DNA from: Blastococcus xanthinilyticus
GTDB lineage: Bacteria > Actinomycetota > Actinomycetes > Mycobacteriales > Geodermatophilaceae
Reading direction: 5' to 3'
Assembly (NCBI RefSeq): GCF_008124835.1
Contig: NZ_VNHW01000002.1
Location: 1 to 64,000 of the forward strand
Length of the DNA: 64,000 bases
Below, one piece after another: positions 8,055-16,790 of this stretch. The translations under genes and the position numbers were made by a program. Every line of letters begins with the position of its first letter. Within the stretch, counting starts at the first letter, position 1. Under the pieces are notes generated by a model. It saw only the letters and a program-made list of their open reading frames with translations, had not been told where the DNA came from and searched no databases.

Positions 8055-9138
8055 GCGCCTCGTCGTCGGCGATCTCCTCGGCTCCCCGCCGGCGGAACAG
8101 CTTGGAGCCGGGGAACCCCTTCACGATCCGGCGCATGTCCTGCACGGTGTCGACGAGGTCGTGCACGTCGGTGCCCACGCTCTCCAGGCCCTCCAGCACG
8201 GGCAGGATGTCCTCGTCGAGGTGCGTGAGCAGCCGGGGCAGCCGGTCGATCAGCGTGATCAGCGCGTCGACCTCGGAGGCGTCGAACGACGCCGCCAGCC
8301 GGCGGATCGACGGGGCGAGCGCGACCAGGGCCGGCTCGTAGTCGGTCACCAGCGGGGCGATCCGTCCGACCATCTCCTCGCCCTGGCCCAGCAGCCCGCC
8401 GGCCTGCCCGAGCAGGCCTTCGGCGCGCCCCACGACCACGTCTCCCCGGCCGAGCGTCCCGCCGGCCTGCTCGATCGCGTCGTCTGCGCGGCCGCGGGTG
8501 GTGTCCATGTCGGTGATGGCTTGGTCGGCGCGGCCGCGGGTGGTGTCCATGTCGGTGATGGCTTGGTCGGCGCGGCCGCGGGTGGTGTCCATGTCGGTGA
8601 TGGCTTGGTCCGCGCGTTCCCGGGTGGCGCCGAGGTCGGTGATGGCGTCCTCGGCGCGGCCCCGGGTGCTCATCAGGTCGGTGATCGCGCCGTCGGCCCG
8701 TTCGCGGGTGGCCCCGAGCTCGGTGATCGCGTCGTCCGCGCGACCCCGGGTGGCCTCGAGGTCGGTGATCGCCTGGTCGGCGCGGGCGCGGGTGGTGTCG
8801 AGCCCGGTGATGGCCTCGTCGGCGCGGCCCCGGGTGGCGTCGAGCCCGGTGATGGCTTCGTCGGCGCGGTCGAGGGCGCCGTTCATCCGGTCCAGTGCGC
8901 CGTCGACCCGGTCGACGACCGTCTCGACCCGGCCCACCACGCCGTTCACCCGCTCCAGGAGCTCCTCCAGGGAACCGAGCGCGCCGGCCGCGCGGGGCAC
9001 CAGCGCGACGGCCTCGCCGACGCCGTCCCGCAGGCTCTCCACCAGGGCGATGACGTCGGAGGGACCGGGCACGGAAGGCAGGCGCACCGGGAGGACGCTA
9101 CGCATCCCCCCGGTGGGCCACCATTCGGTTGCCTGCAT
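8035..9138 (-). CDS. Coiled-coil protein with ten 14-residue repeats
   Basis: A 367-residue protein of unknown function, lacking any signal peptide or membrane segment. Residues about 91-230 consist of ten 14-residue units of the form RADxAITDLxxTRG, preceded by related heptads (RVDGALD, RMNGALD), so the region should form a long helical rod or coiled coil. The remaining C-terminal part (about 245-345) is helical, with VGTDVHDLVDTVQDMRRIVKGFPGSK followed by a basic RRR patch. Three central units are identical at DNA level. The start may be 9138, preceded by AGGAA, or 9105, preceded by a poly-G run; I prefer 9138. The repeat length resembles apolipoprotein-like or tape-measure helices, but no function should be inferred. 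Confidence 0.8.
   Translation of the reverse strand: MQATEWWPTGGMRSVLPVRLPSVPGPSDVIALVESLRDGVGEAVALVPRAAGALGSLEELLERVNGVVGRVETVVDRVDGALDRMNGALDRADEAITGLDATRGRADEAITGLDTTRARADQAITDLEATRGRADDAITELGATRERADGAITDLMSTRGRAEDAITDLGATRERADQAITDMDTTRGRADQAITDMDTTRGRADQAITDMDTTRGRADDAIEQAGGTLGRGDVVVGRAEGLLGQAGGLLGQGEEMVGRIAPLVTDYEPALVALAPSIRRLAASFDASEVDALITLIDRLPRLLTHLDEDILPVLEGLESVGTDVHDLVDTVQDMRRIVKGFPGSKLFRRRGAEEIADDEAREGAGA
8449..8868 (-). repeat. 42-bp tandem repeat inside coding sequence
   Basis: Ten consecutive 42-bp units, each coding for 14 residues. The three units around 8494-8620 (RADQAITDMDTTRG) are identical or nearly so in DNA, while outer units have diverged to LDATRG, LGATRE or LMSTRG. 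Because 42 is a multiple of three, gain or loss of units keeps the frame and changes only rod length. Confidence 0.9.
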
Positions 9139-9242
9139 CCCGCAGCCGTTCCTGCCGCGCGTCGGCGTGGCGGAGGCGCCGACGCCCGTATCGTGGACCG
9201 ACGGGACACGTACGTGCGGACGACGAGAAGGTGTCGACACCT

Positions 9243-11351
9243 GTGGGCGATCAGCCGACGCGGAACGGTGCGGGCGACCGCGACGTCCCCGGGCGCTCCC
9301 GCCGCGCACGGACCGCCGAGGGTGGCACCGCCGAGCCGGTGACCGTCGAGCAGCTCCTCGCGCGGCAGGGTGGCGCCGTCGGCAGCCGACGCGCCGCCCG
9401 GCGCGGTCACGCCGATCCCGATCCCGGGCCCCGGCGCGCGGCGGAACGACCGGAGCCGAGCCGCAGGCCCGACCGCCGCCCGGCCCGGCCCGGTGACGCC
9501 GGGGCGGCGGAAGACGCGGGTGGCCCGTCGGTCCGCGCCGGGCTGCCCCCCGTCCCCGCGCGTCCCGGGGCGGCGCAGCCCGGCTCCCCGTCGGCACAGC
9601 CCGGGTTCCCGCCGGTCCCGTCGGCGCAGTCCGCCGTCCACCCGGGTCCATCGGCCCAGAACGGCCTGCCGCCGGTGCCCGGGGCGGCCCGCGCACCGGT
9701 CGTCCACGGCTCGTCCGCTGCGCCGCCCGCTGCTCCACCCGCCGGCGGCCCGGCCGTCTGGGCGCCGGACGAGCGACCGTCCCGGCGCAGCGGCCCCGTC
9801 CCACCGCTGCCCGGCCTGGCCCCGCCGCCGTCCTCCGGTGCGACCCGGCGCCGCCCGCCCGCGGAACGCCCCCCGCGCAGCCCCCGCCGGCGCCGGCTCG
9901 TTCGCGTGGCGACCGCCCTGGCCGGGATCGTCGGCGTCGTCGTCCTCTACCACCTGGCGCTGTACTTCTACGTCGACCAGCGCATCGACCGGGTCGACGC
10001 GCTGGCCCTCGACGGGCCGGAGGTGCTCGCGCCGGAGCTGCAGGAAGCCGCGGAGACCTACCTCGTCGTGGGCAGCGGCATCCCCGACCAGACCGGGGCC
10101 GCCTCGATCGCCACCCTGGTGGTCTCGGTGGCCGCCGACGGCGAGCGCGCGGTGCTGGTGAGCGTCCCGCCCACCACCCTCGTGGACACCCCCACCTGCC
10201 GGACCCCCGACGGTGACCTGCGCAACCCGGTCACCGAGGCGTTCGCCAGCTCGCTGCTGGACGGCGGGCCGGCGTGCATGGTCCGTGCGGTGCAGCAGCT
10301 CTCCGGGCTGCGGATCGACCACTACCTCGGCGTCGACCTCGCGCAGCTGCCGGGCATGGTGGACGCGCTGGGCGGCGTCCCGGTCTGCGTGGTGCCCTCG
10401 GAGGCGATCGCCGCCGCCGCCGTCCCCCCGCCGGCGGGGCCGTCCGAGCTCTCCGCGAGCGGCGCCTCCGGCTTCCTCGAGCCGGGGGACACCGGTACGG
10501 ACGTCACGGGTGCGGCCGTCGCCGAGCGGGCCCAGCGGCTGCTGACCTCCACGATGCGGGCCGCGATGTCCACCGACACCCTGCTCGACCCGATCGCGCT
10601 CACCCGCTTCCTGAACCGCGCCTCCGACGCCCTCACCCTCGACGCGCAGACGACGCTGGGGGACCTGCGGGTGCTGGCGAGCACCCTGGGCGATCTCTCC
10701 GGCGATGCGGTGCAGCGGGCCGGTCTGCCGGTGGCGGAGGTCGGCTACGTCCCGGCCGGCTCCGACCAGGCGTTCGTCGTCCTCGACGGGCCGGCGACCC
10801 GCAGCCTCTTCGACGAGGTCATCGACGGGACCCAGCTGCCGGCCGAGGTGCTCGAGGGGCAGCGCGCCGAGGAGGTCGCGGAGGCGGCTGCTGCGGAAGC
10901 GGCCGCGGAGGCCGGGGGGACGGAGGCCGCCCCCGCACCGGAGGTCGCGGAGCCGGCCGGCCCCGATCCGCTCACGGTTCCGCAGGCGGAGATCACCGTC
11001 GACGTCCTCAACGGGACCGGGACCACCGGGCTGGCGGCGACGGTCGCCGACGCGCTGCGGGCGCAGGGGTTCGGCGTCGGCACGGTCGGCAACGAGTCGG
11101 GCACCGTCAACGAGAGCGTCGTCCGGTACGGCCCGGCGGCGCTGGAGCGGGCGCGGACCGTGGCCGCGGCGGTGCCCGGATCGGTGCTCCAGCCGAGCGA
11201 CTCCATCGGTGACTCGGTGCAGCTGGTGATCGGCCCCGGGTACACCACCGTCGTCCCGGTGGAGATCGGGGCGGCGCCGGTGGCTGAGCCGGTGGCCCCG
11301 GACACGCCGACGGCCGCCCCCGAGCCGGAGGCGGCCGCCGTCACCTGCTGA
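9243..11351 (+). CDS. LytR-CpsA-Psr (LCP) family protein with LytR_C domain, divergent active site
   Basis: A 702-residue membrane-anchored protein. Residues 1-220 are a Pro/Arg-rich disordered cytoplasmic region. One membrane helix (about 221-243, ATALAGIVGVVVLYHLALYF) follows, then an extracytoplasmic LCP domain (about 265-470), an Ala/Glu-rich linker and a LytR_C domain (about 583-667, ITVDVLNGTGTTGLA). LCP enzymes attach anionic glycopolymers to peptidoglycan. The family core GLRIDHYLGVDLAQLPGMVDALGGVPVC (split here for reading) is clear, but the usual IPRDS/T motif reads VPPTT near residue 306 and the late Arg-rich helix is eroded. GTG at 9243 has GAGAAGG about 10 bases upstream; GTG 9231 is an alternative. 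Confidence 0.82.
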   Translation: MGDQPTRNGAGDRDVPGRSRRARTAEGGTAEPVTVEQLLARQGGAVGSRRAARRGHADPDPGPRRAAERPEPSRRPDRRPARPGDAGAAEDAGGPSVRAGLPPVPARPGAAQPGSPSAQPGFPPVPSAQSAVHPGPSAQNGLPPVPGAARAPVVHGSSAAPPAAPPAGGPAVWAPDERPSRRSGPVPPLPGLAPPPSSGATRRRPPAERPPRSPRRRRLVRVATALAGIVGVVVLYHLALYFYVDQRIDRVDALALDGPEVLAPELQEAAETYLVVGSGIPDQTGAASIATLVVSVAADGERAVLVSVPPTTLVDTPTCRTPDGDLRNPVTEAFASSLLDGGPACMVRAVQQLSGLRIDHYLGVDLAQLPGMVDALGGVPVCVVPSEAIAAAAVPPPAGPSELSASGASGFLEPGDTGTDVTGAAVAERAQRLLTSTMRAAMSTDTLLDPIALTRFLNRASDALTLDAQTTLGDLRVLASTLGDLSGDAVQRAGLPVAEVGYVPAGSDQAFVVLDGPATRSLFDEVIDGTQLPAEVLEGQRAEEVAEAAAAEAAAEAGGTEAAPAPEVAEPAGPDPLTVPQAEITVDVLNGTGTTGLAATVADALRAQGFGVGTVGNESGTVNESVVRYGPAALERARTVAAAVPGSVLQPSDSIGDSVQLVIGPGYTTVVPVEIGAAPVAEPVAPDTPTAAPEPEAAAVTC

Positions 11352-11360
11352 AGCAGGGCT

Positions 11361-11553
11361 CGTGGCCGCGGTGAGCAGGGTCGTGAGGAGTGGGGCCCGG
11401 AGGGTTCCGCGACCGAGCGACGGTCGCGCTCCGGGCGCGGGGGGACGGCACGTGGCCGCGGTGAGCAGGGTCGTGAGGAGTGGGGCCGGGAGGGTTCCGC
11501 GACCGAGCGACGGTCGCGCTCCGGGCGCGGGGGGACGGCACGTGGCCGCGGTG
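11361..11553. repeat. 90-bp tandem duplication with internal hairpin
   Basis: The block 11361-11450 is repeated at 11451-11540 with a single visible substitution, and a third copy begins at 11541 (CGTGGCCGCGGTG) and stops. Each unit contains CGCGACCG-AGCGA-CGGTCGCG, an 8-bp stem with a 5-nt loop. The array fills the convergent gap between the LCP gene and pstB, so it may act as a double terminator. No coding sequence is plausible in it. Confidence 0.9.
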
Positions 11554-11575
11554 CGATCCGGAGGATCGCCGTGTC

Positions 11576-12355
11576 TCAGCCGAAGCGGCCGGAGATGTAG
11601 TCCTCCGTGGCCTTCTCGTCCGGGTTGCTGAAGATCTTCTCGGTCGGGTTGAACTCGATCAGCCGGCCGGGCTGGCCGACGCCGTTGAGGTTGAAGAACC
11701 CGGTCTGCTCGCTCACCCGCGCGGCCTGCTGCATGTTGTGCGTGACGATCACGATGGTGAACCGCTCCTTGAGCTCGGCCATGAGGTCCTCGATGGCGAG
11801 CGTGGAGATCGGGTCCAGGGCAGAGCACGGCTCGTCCATGAGCAGCACGTCGGGCTCCACGGCGATCGCCCGGGCGATGCACAGCCGCTGCTGCTGCCCG
11901 CCGGAGAGGCCCGAGCCGGGGCGGTCGAGGCGGTCCTTGACCTCGGCCCAGAGGTTGGCGCCACGCAGCGACTTCTCGACGACCTCGTCGGCCTCGGCCT
12001 TCTTCATCCGCTTGCTGTTCAGCCGGTTGCCGGCGATGACGTTGTCGTAGATCGACATCGTCGGAAACGGGTTGGGGCGCTGGAAGACCATGCCGATCGA
12101 GCGGCGCACGTCGACGGGGTCGGTGTCGGCGGCGTACAGGTCCTGGCCGTCCATGACGACCTTGCCCTCGACGCGGGCGCCGGGCAGCACCTCGTGCATC
12201 CGGTTCAGCGAGCGGAGGAACGTCGACTTGCCGCAGCCGGACGGCCCGATCAGCGCGGTGATGCTGCGCGGCTCGATGGCGACGTTGACGCCCTCCACGG
12301 CCAGGAAGTTGCCGTAGTAGATGTTGAGGTCGGAGACCTCGATGCGCTTGGCCAC
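11576..12355 (-). CDS. pstB: Phosphate ABC transporter ATPase PstB
   Basis: A 259-residue ATP-binding subunit of the high-affinity phosphate importer. It carries Walker [10 protein letters not shown] (about 38-46), the Q-loop in [10 protein letters not shown], the signature LSGGQQQR, Walker B VLLMDEP and the switch His in IVTHNMQQ. The [14 protein letters not shown] stretch is specific to PstB. It is the last gene of the leftward pstSCAB operon, 37 bp after pstA. Confidence 0.97.
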   Translation of the reverse strand: MAKRIEVSDLNIYYGNFLAVEGVNVAIEPRSITALIGPSGCGKSTFLRSLNRMHEVLPGARVEGKVVMDGQDLYAADTDPVDVRRSIGMVFQRPNPFPTMSIYDNVIAGNRLNSKRMKKAEADEVVEKSLRGANLWAEVKDRLDRPGSGLSGGQQQRLCIARAIAVEPDVLLMDEPCSALDPISTLAIEDLMAELKERFTIVIVTHNMQQAARVSEQTGFFNLNGVGQPGRLIEFNPTEKIFSNPDEKATEDYISGRFG

Positions 12356-12392
12356 GTGCGTGTCCTCTGGTCGGTCGGAGCGTCGGTCCCGG

Positions 12393-13472
12393 TCAGTGAC
12401 CGGTCTTGGGAGCGAAGAAGCGGCTGATCAGGCGAGCCACGATGTTGAGCGCCATGACAATGATGATGAGCAGCAGCGCCGCCGTCCAGGCCCGGTCGAG
12501 GAAGGCCTGGGCGTCCACGCCCGGCTGGGTGAGCTGGTAGTAGGCGAAGACCGGCAGCGTCGCCATCCGGCCGTCGAAGGGGTTGAGGTTGGTGCCGGTG
12601 ATCAGCCCGACGGTCACCAGCAGCGGTGCCGTCTCACCGACGACGCGGGCGACGGCCAGCGTGACCCCGGTGCCCAGGCCGGCGATGGCGGTGGGCAGGA
12701 CGACCTTGACGACGGTGCGCCACTTGGGCACCCCGAGGGCGTAGCTGGCCTCCCGCAGCTCGTTCGGGACGAGCTTGAGCACCTCCTCGCAGGACCGGAC
12801 GACCACCGGGATCATCAGCACCGAGAGGGCCACGGCGCCCATGACGCCGAGCCGGATGCCGTTGCCGAAGATCAGGGTGAACAGCGCGAAGGCGAAGAGA
12901 CCGGCGACGATCGACGGGATGCCGGTCATGACGTCGACGAAGAAGGTGATCGACTTCTTCAGCCGCCCGGAGCCGTACTCCACGAGGTAGATCGAGGTGA
13001 GCAGCCCGATCGGCACGGAGATGGCCGCGGCCAGCGCCGTGATGATCAGCGTCCCGAGGATCGCGTGGTAGGCGCCACCGCCCTCACCGACGACCCGGAA
13101 CATGGAGTTGGTGAAGAACTGGCCGTCGAAGCGGGCCAGGCCCTTGTCGAGCACGGTGTAGACCAGCGAGACCAGCGGCACCATCGCGACGGCGAAGGCC
13201 GTGGTGACCAGCGCGGTCACCAGTCGGTCGGTGGCCTTGCGCCGGCCCTCGACGGCCCGCGACCCGGCGTACACGGCCAGCGTGCCCAGGACGGCGCCGT
13301 AGAAGACGGTCAGCGCCAGGCTGAAGCCGGTCAGCGCCGACAGCAGGGCGCCGACCGCCACGCCGGCGGCGTAGAGCGCGAGCGGCGCCAGCCGGGGCAG
13401 CTTGCGTCGGTGACGGATCGGGCCGCTCGGCTCCTCGGCGGCCCGGACCGGGGACTGGGTCTCGAGGCTCAT
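12393..13472 (-). CDS. pstA: Phosphate ABC transporter permease PstA
   Basis: A 359-residue inner-membrane permease. An N-terminal extension carries two extra hydrophobic segments (about 25-65) before the conserved core, then the MetI-like permease domain with the EAA-loop [19 protein letters not shown] at 13472 shares one base with the pstC stop (TGATG), so translation of the two permeases is coupled. Phosphate passes through the PstA-PstC heterodimer, driven by PstB. Confidence 0.95.
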   Translation of the reverse strand: MSLETQSPVRAAEEPSGPIRHRRKLPRLAPLALYAAGVAVGALLSALTGFSLALTVFYGAVLGTLAVYAGSRAVEGRRKATDRLVTALVTTAFAVAMVPLVSLVYTVLDKGLARFDGQFFTNSMFRVVGEGGGAYHAILGTLIITALAAAISVPIGLLTSIYLVEYGSGRLKKSITFFVDVMTGIPSIVAGLFAFALFTLIFGNGIRLGVMGAVALSVLMIPVVVRSCEEVLKLVPNELREASYALGVPKWRTVVKVVLPTAIAGLGTGVTLAVARVVGETAPLLVTVGLITGTNLNPFDGRMATLPVFAYYQLTQPGVDAQAFLDRAWTAALLLIIIVMALNIVARLISRFFAPKTGH

Positions 13473-14422
13473 CAGTTGGCTCCGGAGAAGTCGGCGCGGC
13501 GGTTGACGATCCACCGGGCGAGCATGTTGACCGCCAGGGTGATGAGGAAGAGGACCAGGCCACTGGCGATCAGGGTGTTCACGTCCAGCCCGGTGGCCTC
13601 CGGAAAGCGGAGCGCGATGTTCGACGCGATCGTCGACGGGCTGGAGTTGCTGATCAGGTTGAGCGTCGCGGCGGCGCCACCGGACAGCACGATGGCCACG
13701 GCCATCGTCTCGCCCAGCGCGCGGCCCAGCCCCAGCATCGCGCCGGCGATGACGCCGGACTTGCCGTAGGGAATCACCGCCATCTTGATCATCTCCCAGC
13801 GGGTCGCACCCAGGGCGAGCGCGGCCTCGCGGTGCAGCGCGGGCGCCTGGATGAACACCTCGCGGGAGATGGCCGAGATGATCGGCAGGATCATGACCGC
13901 GAGCACGAGGCCGACGGTGAACATCGTCCGGCCGGTGTTGGACGCCGGCCCGGCGAACAGCGGGATCCAGCCGAGGTACTCGGCGGCCCACTCGTGGAAG
14001 GGCAGCAGGGCCGGAGCCAGCACGGTCAGGCCCCAGAAGCCGTAGACGACGCTCGGGATAGCGGCCAGCAGGTCGATCACGTACCCCAGCGCGGCGGCGA
14101 CCCGGCGGGGCGCGTAGTAGGCGACGTACAGCGCGATCGCGACGGCGAGCGGGGTCGCGACCAGGAGCGCGAGGACGGCCGCGAGGAGCGTGCCGACCAC
14201 GAGCGGCGCGATGTAGCCGGCCAGTCCGGCGCCGCCGGGGATGTCCTCGGCGGGTGCGACCAGCGCCGGGAGCGCCCTGCTGATGAGGAAGGCGGCCACA
14301 CCGGCGAGGACCAGGAGGATGAAGATCCCGGAGCCCTTGGCGCTCGCGGCGAAGAGGCGGTCGCCCGGCCGGCGCACCGTGCGCTGCCCGGGGGGTTCGG
14401 TCGGGGCCTTCGTGGCGGTCAC
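13472..14422 (-). CDS. pstC: Phosphate ABC transporter permease PstC
   Basis: A 316-residue permease with about six membrane helices and the conserved EAA-loop HREAALALGATRWEMIK. The GTG at 14422 is preceded by GGAG at about six bases; upstream in-frame sequence is low-complexity and not conserved. It is separated from pstS by a 115-bp gap holding a strong hairpin. Confidence 0.95.
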   Translation of the reverse strand: MTATKAPTEPPGQRTVRRPGDRLFAASAKGSGIFILLVLAGVAAFLISRALPALVAPAEDIPGGAGLAGYIAPLVVGTLLAAVLALLVATPLAVAIALYVAYYAPRRVAAALGYVIDLLAAIPSVVYGFWGLTVLAPALLPFHEWAAEYLGWIPLFAGPASNTGRTMFTVGLVLAVMILPIISAISREVFIQAPALHREAALALGATRWEMIKMAVIPYGKSGVIAGAMLGLGRALGETMAVAIVLSGGAAATLNLISNSSPSTIASNIALRFPEATGLDVNTLIASGLVLFLITLAVNMLARWIVNRRADFSGAN

Positions 14423-14486
14423 CGCTGCTCCGTCGGAGTTCGTGGATCCGGGTCGTCGTGGTCCTGTGCCCGGGGTCCGGGCGGTG

Positions 14487-14525
14487 CGATGGCCCGGGAC
14501 GTCGGTACGACGTCCCGGGCCATCG
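14487..14525 (-). terminator. 18-bp perfect hairpin between pstS and pstC
   Basis: The arms 14487-14504 and 14508-14525 are perfect 18-bp complements around the 3-nt loop GTA. The hairpin starts 13 bases after the pstS stop. Within the operon it most likely works as a partial terminator or 3' mRNA stabiliser that lets the binding protein be made in excess of the membrane complex. Confidence 0.85.
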
Positions 14526-14537
14526 CGGCGGGCTGGA

Positions 14538-15650
14538 TCAGCTCGCGGCGGTGATGGCGTCGATCGCGCCCTGCGCCTGCTCGCGCAGTGCGTCGGAGAT
14601 CGGCGCGTTGCCGGCATTCTCCTCGGCGGCCTGCTGGCCCGCCTCGCTGATGACGTACTCCATGAAGGCCTTCACGTTGTCAGCGGTGCCCTGGTCGTCG
14701 TACTCGATGCAGCCGACGTGGTAGCTGACCAGCACGATCGGGTACTCGCCCGAGCCCTCGGTCTGGCGGTTCAGCTCGATGGCGAAGTCGTACTCGCCGC
14801 GACCCTCGACGGCCGGGGAGTTCTCGACGACGGCGGAGGCGGACTCGGCGCTGGGTGCGACGAAGTCCTCACCGACCGCGATGTTGGCCACGCCCAGGTT
14901 CTCGGTGCGGCTGGCGTCGGCGTAGACGATCGCGCCGGGGGTCTGCCCCGCGACGCTGACGACACCGGAGGTGCCGCTGGCGGCCTCGCCGCCGGGGAGC
15001 GGCCAGACGCCGTCGGGCTCGGCGGTCCAGACGTCACCGGCGGTCTGGAACAGGTAGTCGGTGAAGTTCTCCGTGGTGCCCGAGTCGTCGGAACGGTGCA
15101 CGGGGGTGATGGCCTGGTCCGGCAGGGTGGCGTCCGGGTTGTCCGCGGCGATCGCCGGGTCGTTCCAGTTGGTGATCGTCCCGGAGAAGATGTTCGCGAT
15201 GGTGGCCGCCGAGAGGTTGAGGTCCTCGACGCCTTCCAGGTTGTAGGCGACCGCGATCGGGGAGATGTAGTTCGGCAGCTCGAAGACCTCGCCACCGGCG
15301 CAACGCTCCTGCGCGGCCGTCAGCTCCTCCTCGTCCAGCGCGGCGTCCGAGCCGGCGAAGTCGACGGCGCCGCTGATGAACTGCTCGCGGCCGGCGCCGG
15401 AGCCCTCGGGGGCGTAGCTGAAGTTGACGTCCGGGTACTCGCCCTGGAAACCGGCCTGCCAGGCCTCCATGGCTGCCTGCTGGCTGCTGGCACCGGCGCC
15501 GACGAGGTCGCCGCTGAGCGAGGCCTCGCCACCGCCGGTGTCTCCGCCGGCGGTCTCGGTCTCGTTCGATGCACCGCAGGCGGCGAGCGCGAGGGTGCTC
15601 GCCAGCGCCACGGTGAGCGTGGTGGCGCGCGTCTTCGTGCTGAGCTTCAA
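14538..15650 (-). CDS. pstS: Phosphate-binding lipoprotein PstS
   Basis: A 370-residue periplasmic-side phosphate receptor. The signal peptide ends in the lipobox LAAC (Cys about residue 25), so it is anchored by lipid. Phosphate-binding motifs are visible: GAGASSQQAAMEAWQ, YAPEGSGAGREQF, DFAGSDAAL and HRSDDSGTTENFTDYL. A Thr/Gly-rich linker follows the lipobox. It is the first gene of pstSCAB. The 5' region carries a PHO box about 100 bp upstream of the ATG, indicating induction under phosphate starvation. Confidence 0.96.
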   Translation of the reverse strand: MKLSTKTRATTLTVALASTLALAACGASNETETAGGDTGGGEASLSGDLVGAGASSQQAAMEAWQAGFQGEYPDVNFSYAPEGSGAGREQFISGAVDFAGSDAALDEEELTAAQERCAGGEVFELPNYISPIAVAYNLEGVEDLNLSAATIANIFSGTITNWNDPAIAADNPDATLPDQAITPVHRSDDSGTTENFTDYLFQTAGDVWTAEPDGVWPLPGGEAASGTSGVVSVAGQTPGAIVYADASRTENLGVANIAVGEDFVAPSAESASAVVENSPAVEGRGEYDFAIELNRQTEGSGEYPIVLVSYHVGCIEYDDQGTADNVKAFMEYVISEAGQQAAEENAGNAPISDALREQAQGAIDAITAAS

Positions 15651-15742
15651 CTCAGGGCCTCTCAGGTTCGCCCGGACCTTTTCCGGGCAGCGTGGGACCG
15701 ACGAGAGGGACGGTAGGGAGCCCAGGTGGCTGCTCGGCCCAG

Positions 15743-15764
15743 GTCAGGTGAACGGCCGGTGAAC
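15743..15764 (-). promoter_or_regulatory. PHO box upstream of pstS
   Basis: On the minus strand two 11-bp direct repeats lie head to tail: GTTCACCGGCC then GTTCACCTGAC. This is the arrangement bound by Streptomyces-type PhoP (direct repeat units close to GTTCACC). A possible -10, TACCGT, lies at 15715-15710. The rest of the 231-bp gap between pstS and the acyltransferase gene shows no gene. Confidence 0.8.
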
Positions 15765-15881
15765 GGGCGCCGAGGACTCAGATGATCATGGGTGGCGAGC
15801 GTCACCTTAGCCTCGGAACGGTCGTTCGCGCACGTGCACGAGCGTGTCCCGCGGTGCGGAGCCGCGGTCCGCGCCGGTGCC

Positions 15882-16790
15882 TCAGGCGGCGTCGGGCACC
15901 CCGCGACGCGGTTGCCCGGGGGGCCGGCCGGCGGCCGGTGCCCAGCTCCGTGCCGCGCCCGGGCGGACCACCGCGACCGGCCGCCCGGTCCCGGCCACCT
16001 GCGCCACGGCGTGCTGGGCGAGGGCGGCGAGGGCGCGGCGGCCGCCGGCGGACGCGTCCAGGGCCGGCAGGAGGTGCACCTCGACCACGAGGTCCCGCAG
16101 GGCGGCGATCCGGACGATGCTCCCCAGCAGGGTGCCGTCGCGGACCTGGGCGGGCAGCGCGGGCGCCGGCACCCCGCCGGCGCGGTGCCGGATCGCGACA
16201 GGGCAGACCAGCGCGCCGGCGTCCACCGCGGCCTGGAAGAACGGCGGGGAGAACCGCCCCGGCCCGGACCGGCGGGTGGCGCTGCTCCCTGGCCGCACGG
16301 AGATCGGCTCGCCCCGGCGCAGCAGCGCAGCGGCCCGGTCGACGGCGGCGGCCACCGAGCGGGGCCGGTCGCGGGAGACCGGGATCGCGCCGAGCCGCCG
16401 CGCCAGGCCGCCGACGAGCGCGCGGTCGCCGATCGCGGCGTCCGCCACGGGCGTCGCCCGGACGGCGACGAGCAGCGCCAGCTCGTCCAGCCACGTGCCG
16501 GAGTCGCTCACGACGAGGTGACCCCGCCCGGTGCGGGGCCAGGGCGCCGACGGGTTGACCACCTCGACCCGGACGCCGAGCGCGGTCAGCACGCCGGCCG
16601 CGGCGCAGACGGCGATCCGCCGCTGGGTGCGCCGGCCGGCGCGGGACATGACCCGGATCCGGACGGCCGTGCCGATCAGGACCCCGGTCAGGCGGAGCAG
16701 GCGGCGACGGCGGGTGGCCCGGTCGACCGACGGCCGGGACGAGTCGGGTCCGACCGTGCCGGGCGGGTGCACCCGCGTGCGGGCGGTCAT
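15882..16790 (-). CDS. PlsC-type acyltransferase, OlsA-like, with altered active-site motif
   Basis: A 302-residue lysophospholipid acyltransferase-family protein with a hydrophobic N-terminal part. It is coupled to the olsB-like gene by an ATGA overlap, which suggests O-acylation of lyso-ornithine lipid. The fold landmarks are recognisable: VVSDSGTWLDELAL in the place of the usual NHxxxxD block, SRDRPRSVAAAVDRAAALLRRG, then SVRPGSSATRRSGPG where FPEGT is expected. The catalytic His is replaced by Ser and the FPEGT Glu is missing, so the activity may be altered or lost. The C-terminal tail is Pro/Arg-rich. Confidence 0.75.
   Translation of the reverse strand: MTARTRVHPPGTVGPDSSRPSVDRATRRRRLLRLTGVLIGTAVRIRVMSRAGRRTQRRIAVCAAAGVLTALGVRVEVVNPSAPWPRTGRGHLVVSDSGTWLDELALLVAVRATPVADAAIGDRALVGGLARRLGAIPVSRDRPRSVAAAVDRAAALLRRGEPISVRPGSSATRRSGPGRFSPPFFQAAVDAGALVCPVAIRHRAGGVPAPALPAQVRDGTLLGSIVRIAALRDLVVEVHLLPALDASAGGRRALAALAQHAVAQVAGTGRPVAVVRPGAARSWAPAAGRPPGQPRRGVPDAA

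Noticed and set aside
8449-8868. CRISPR-like array from regular repeats
   Set aside because: Units are contiguous 42-bp coding repeats without spacers and there are no cas genes.
8498-9496. Long rightward open frame of Arg/Ser-rich sequence opposite the repeat protein
   Set aside because: It is the antisense of the 14-residue repeats, with low-complexity composition, no ribosome site and no recognisable fold.
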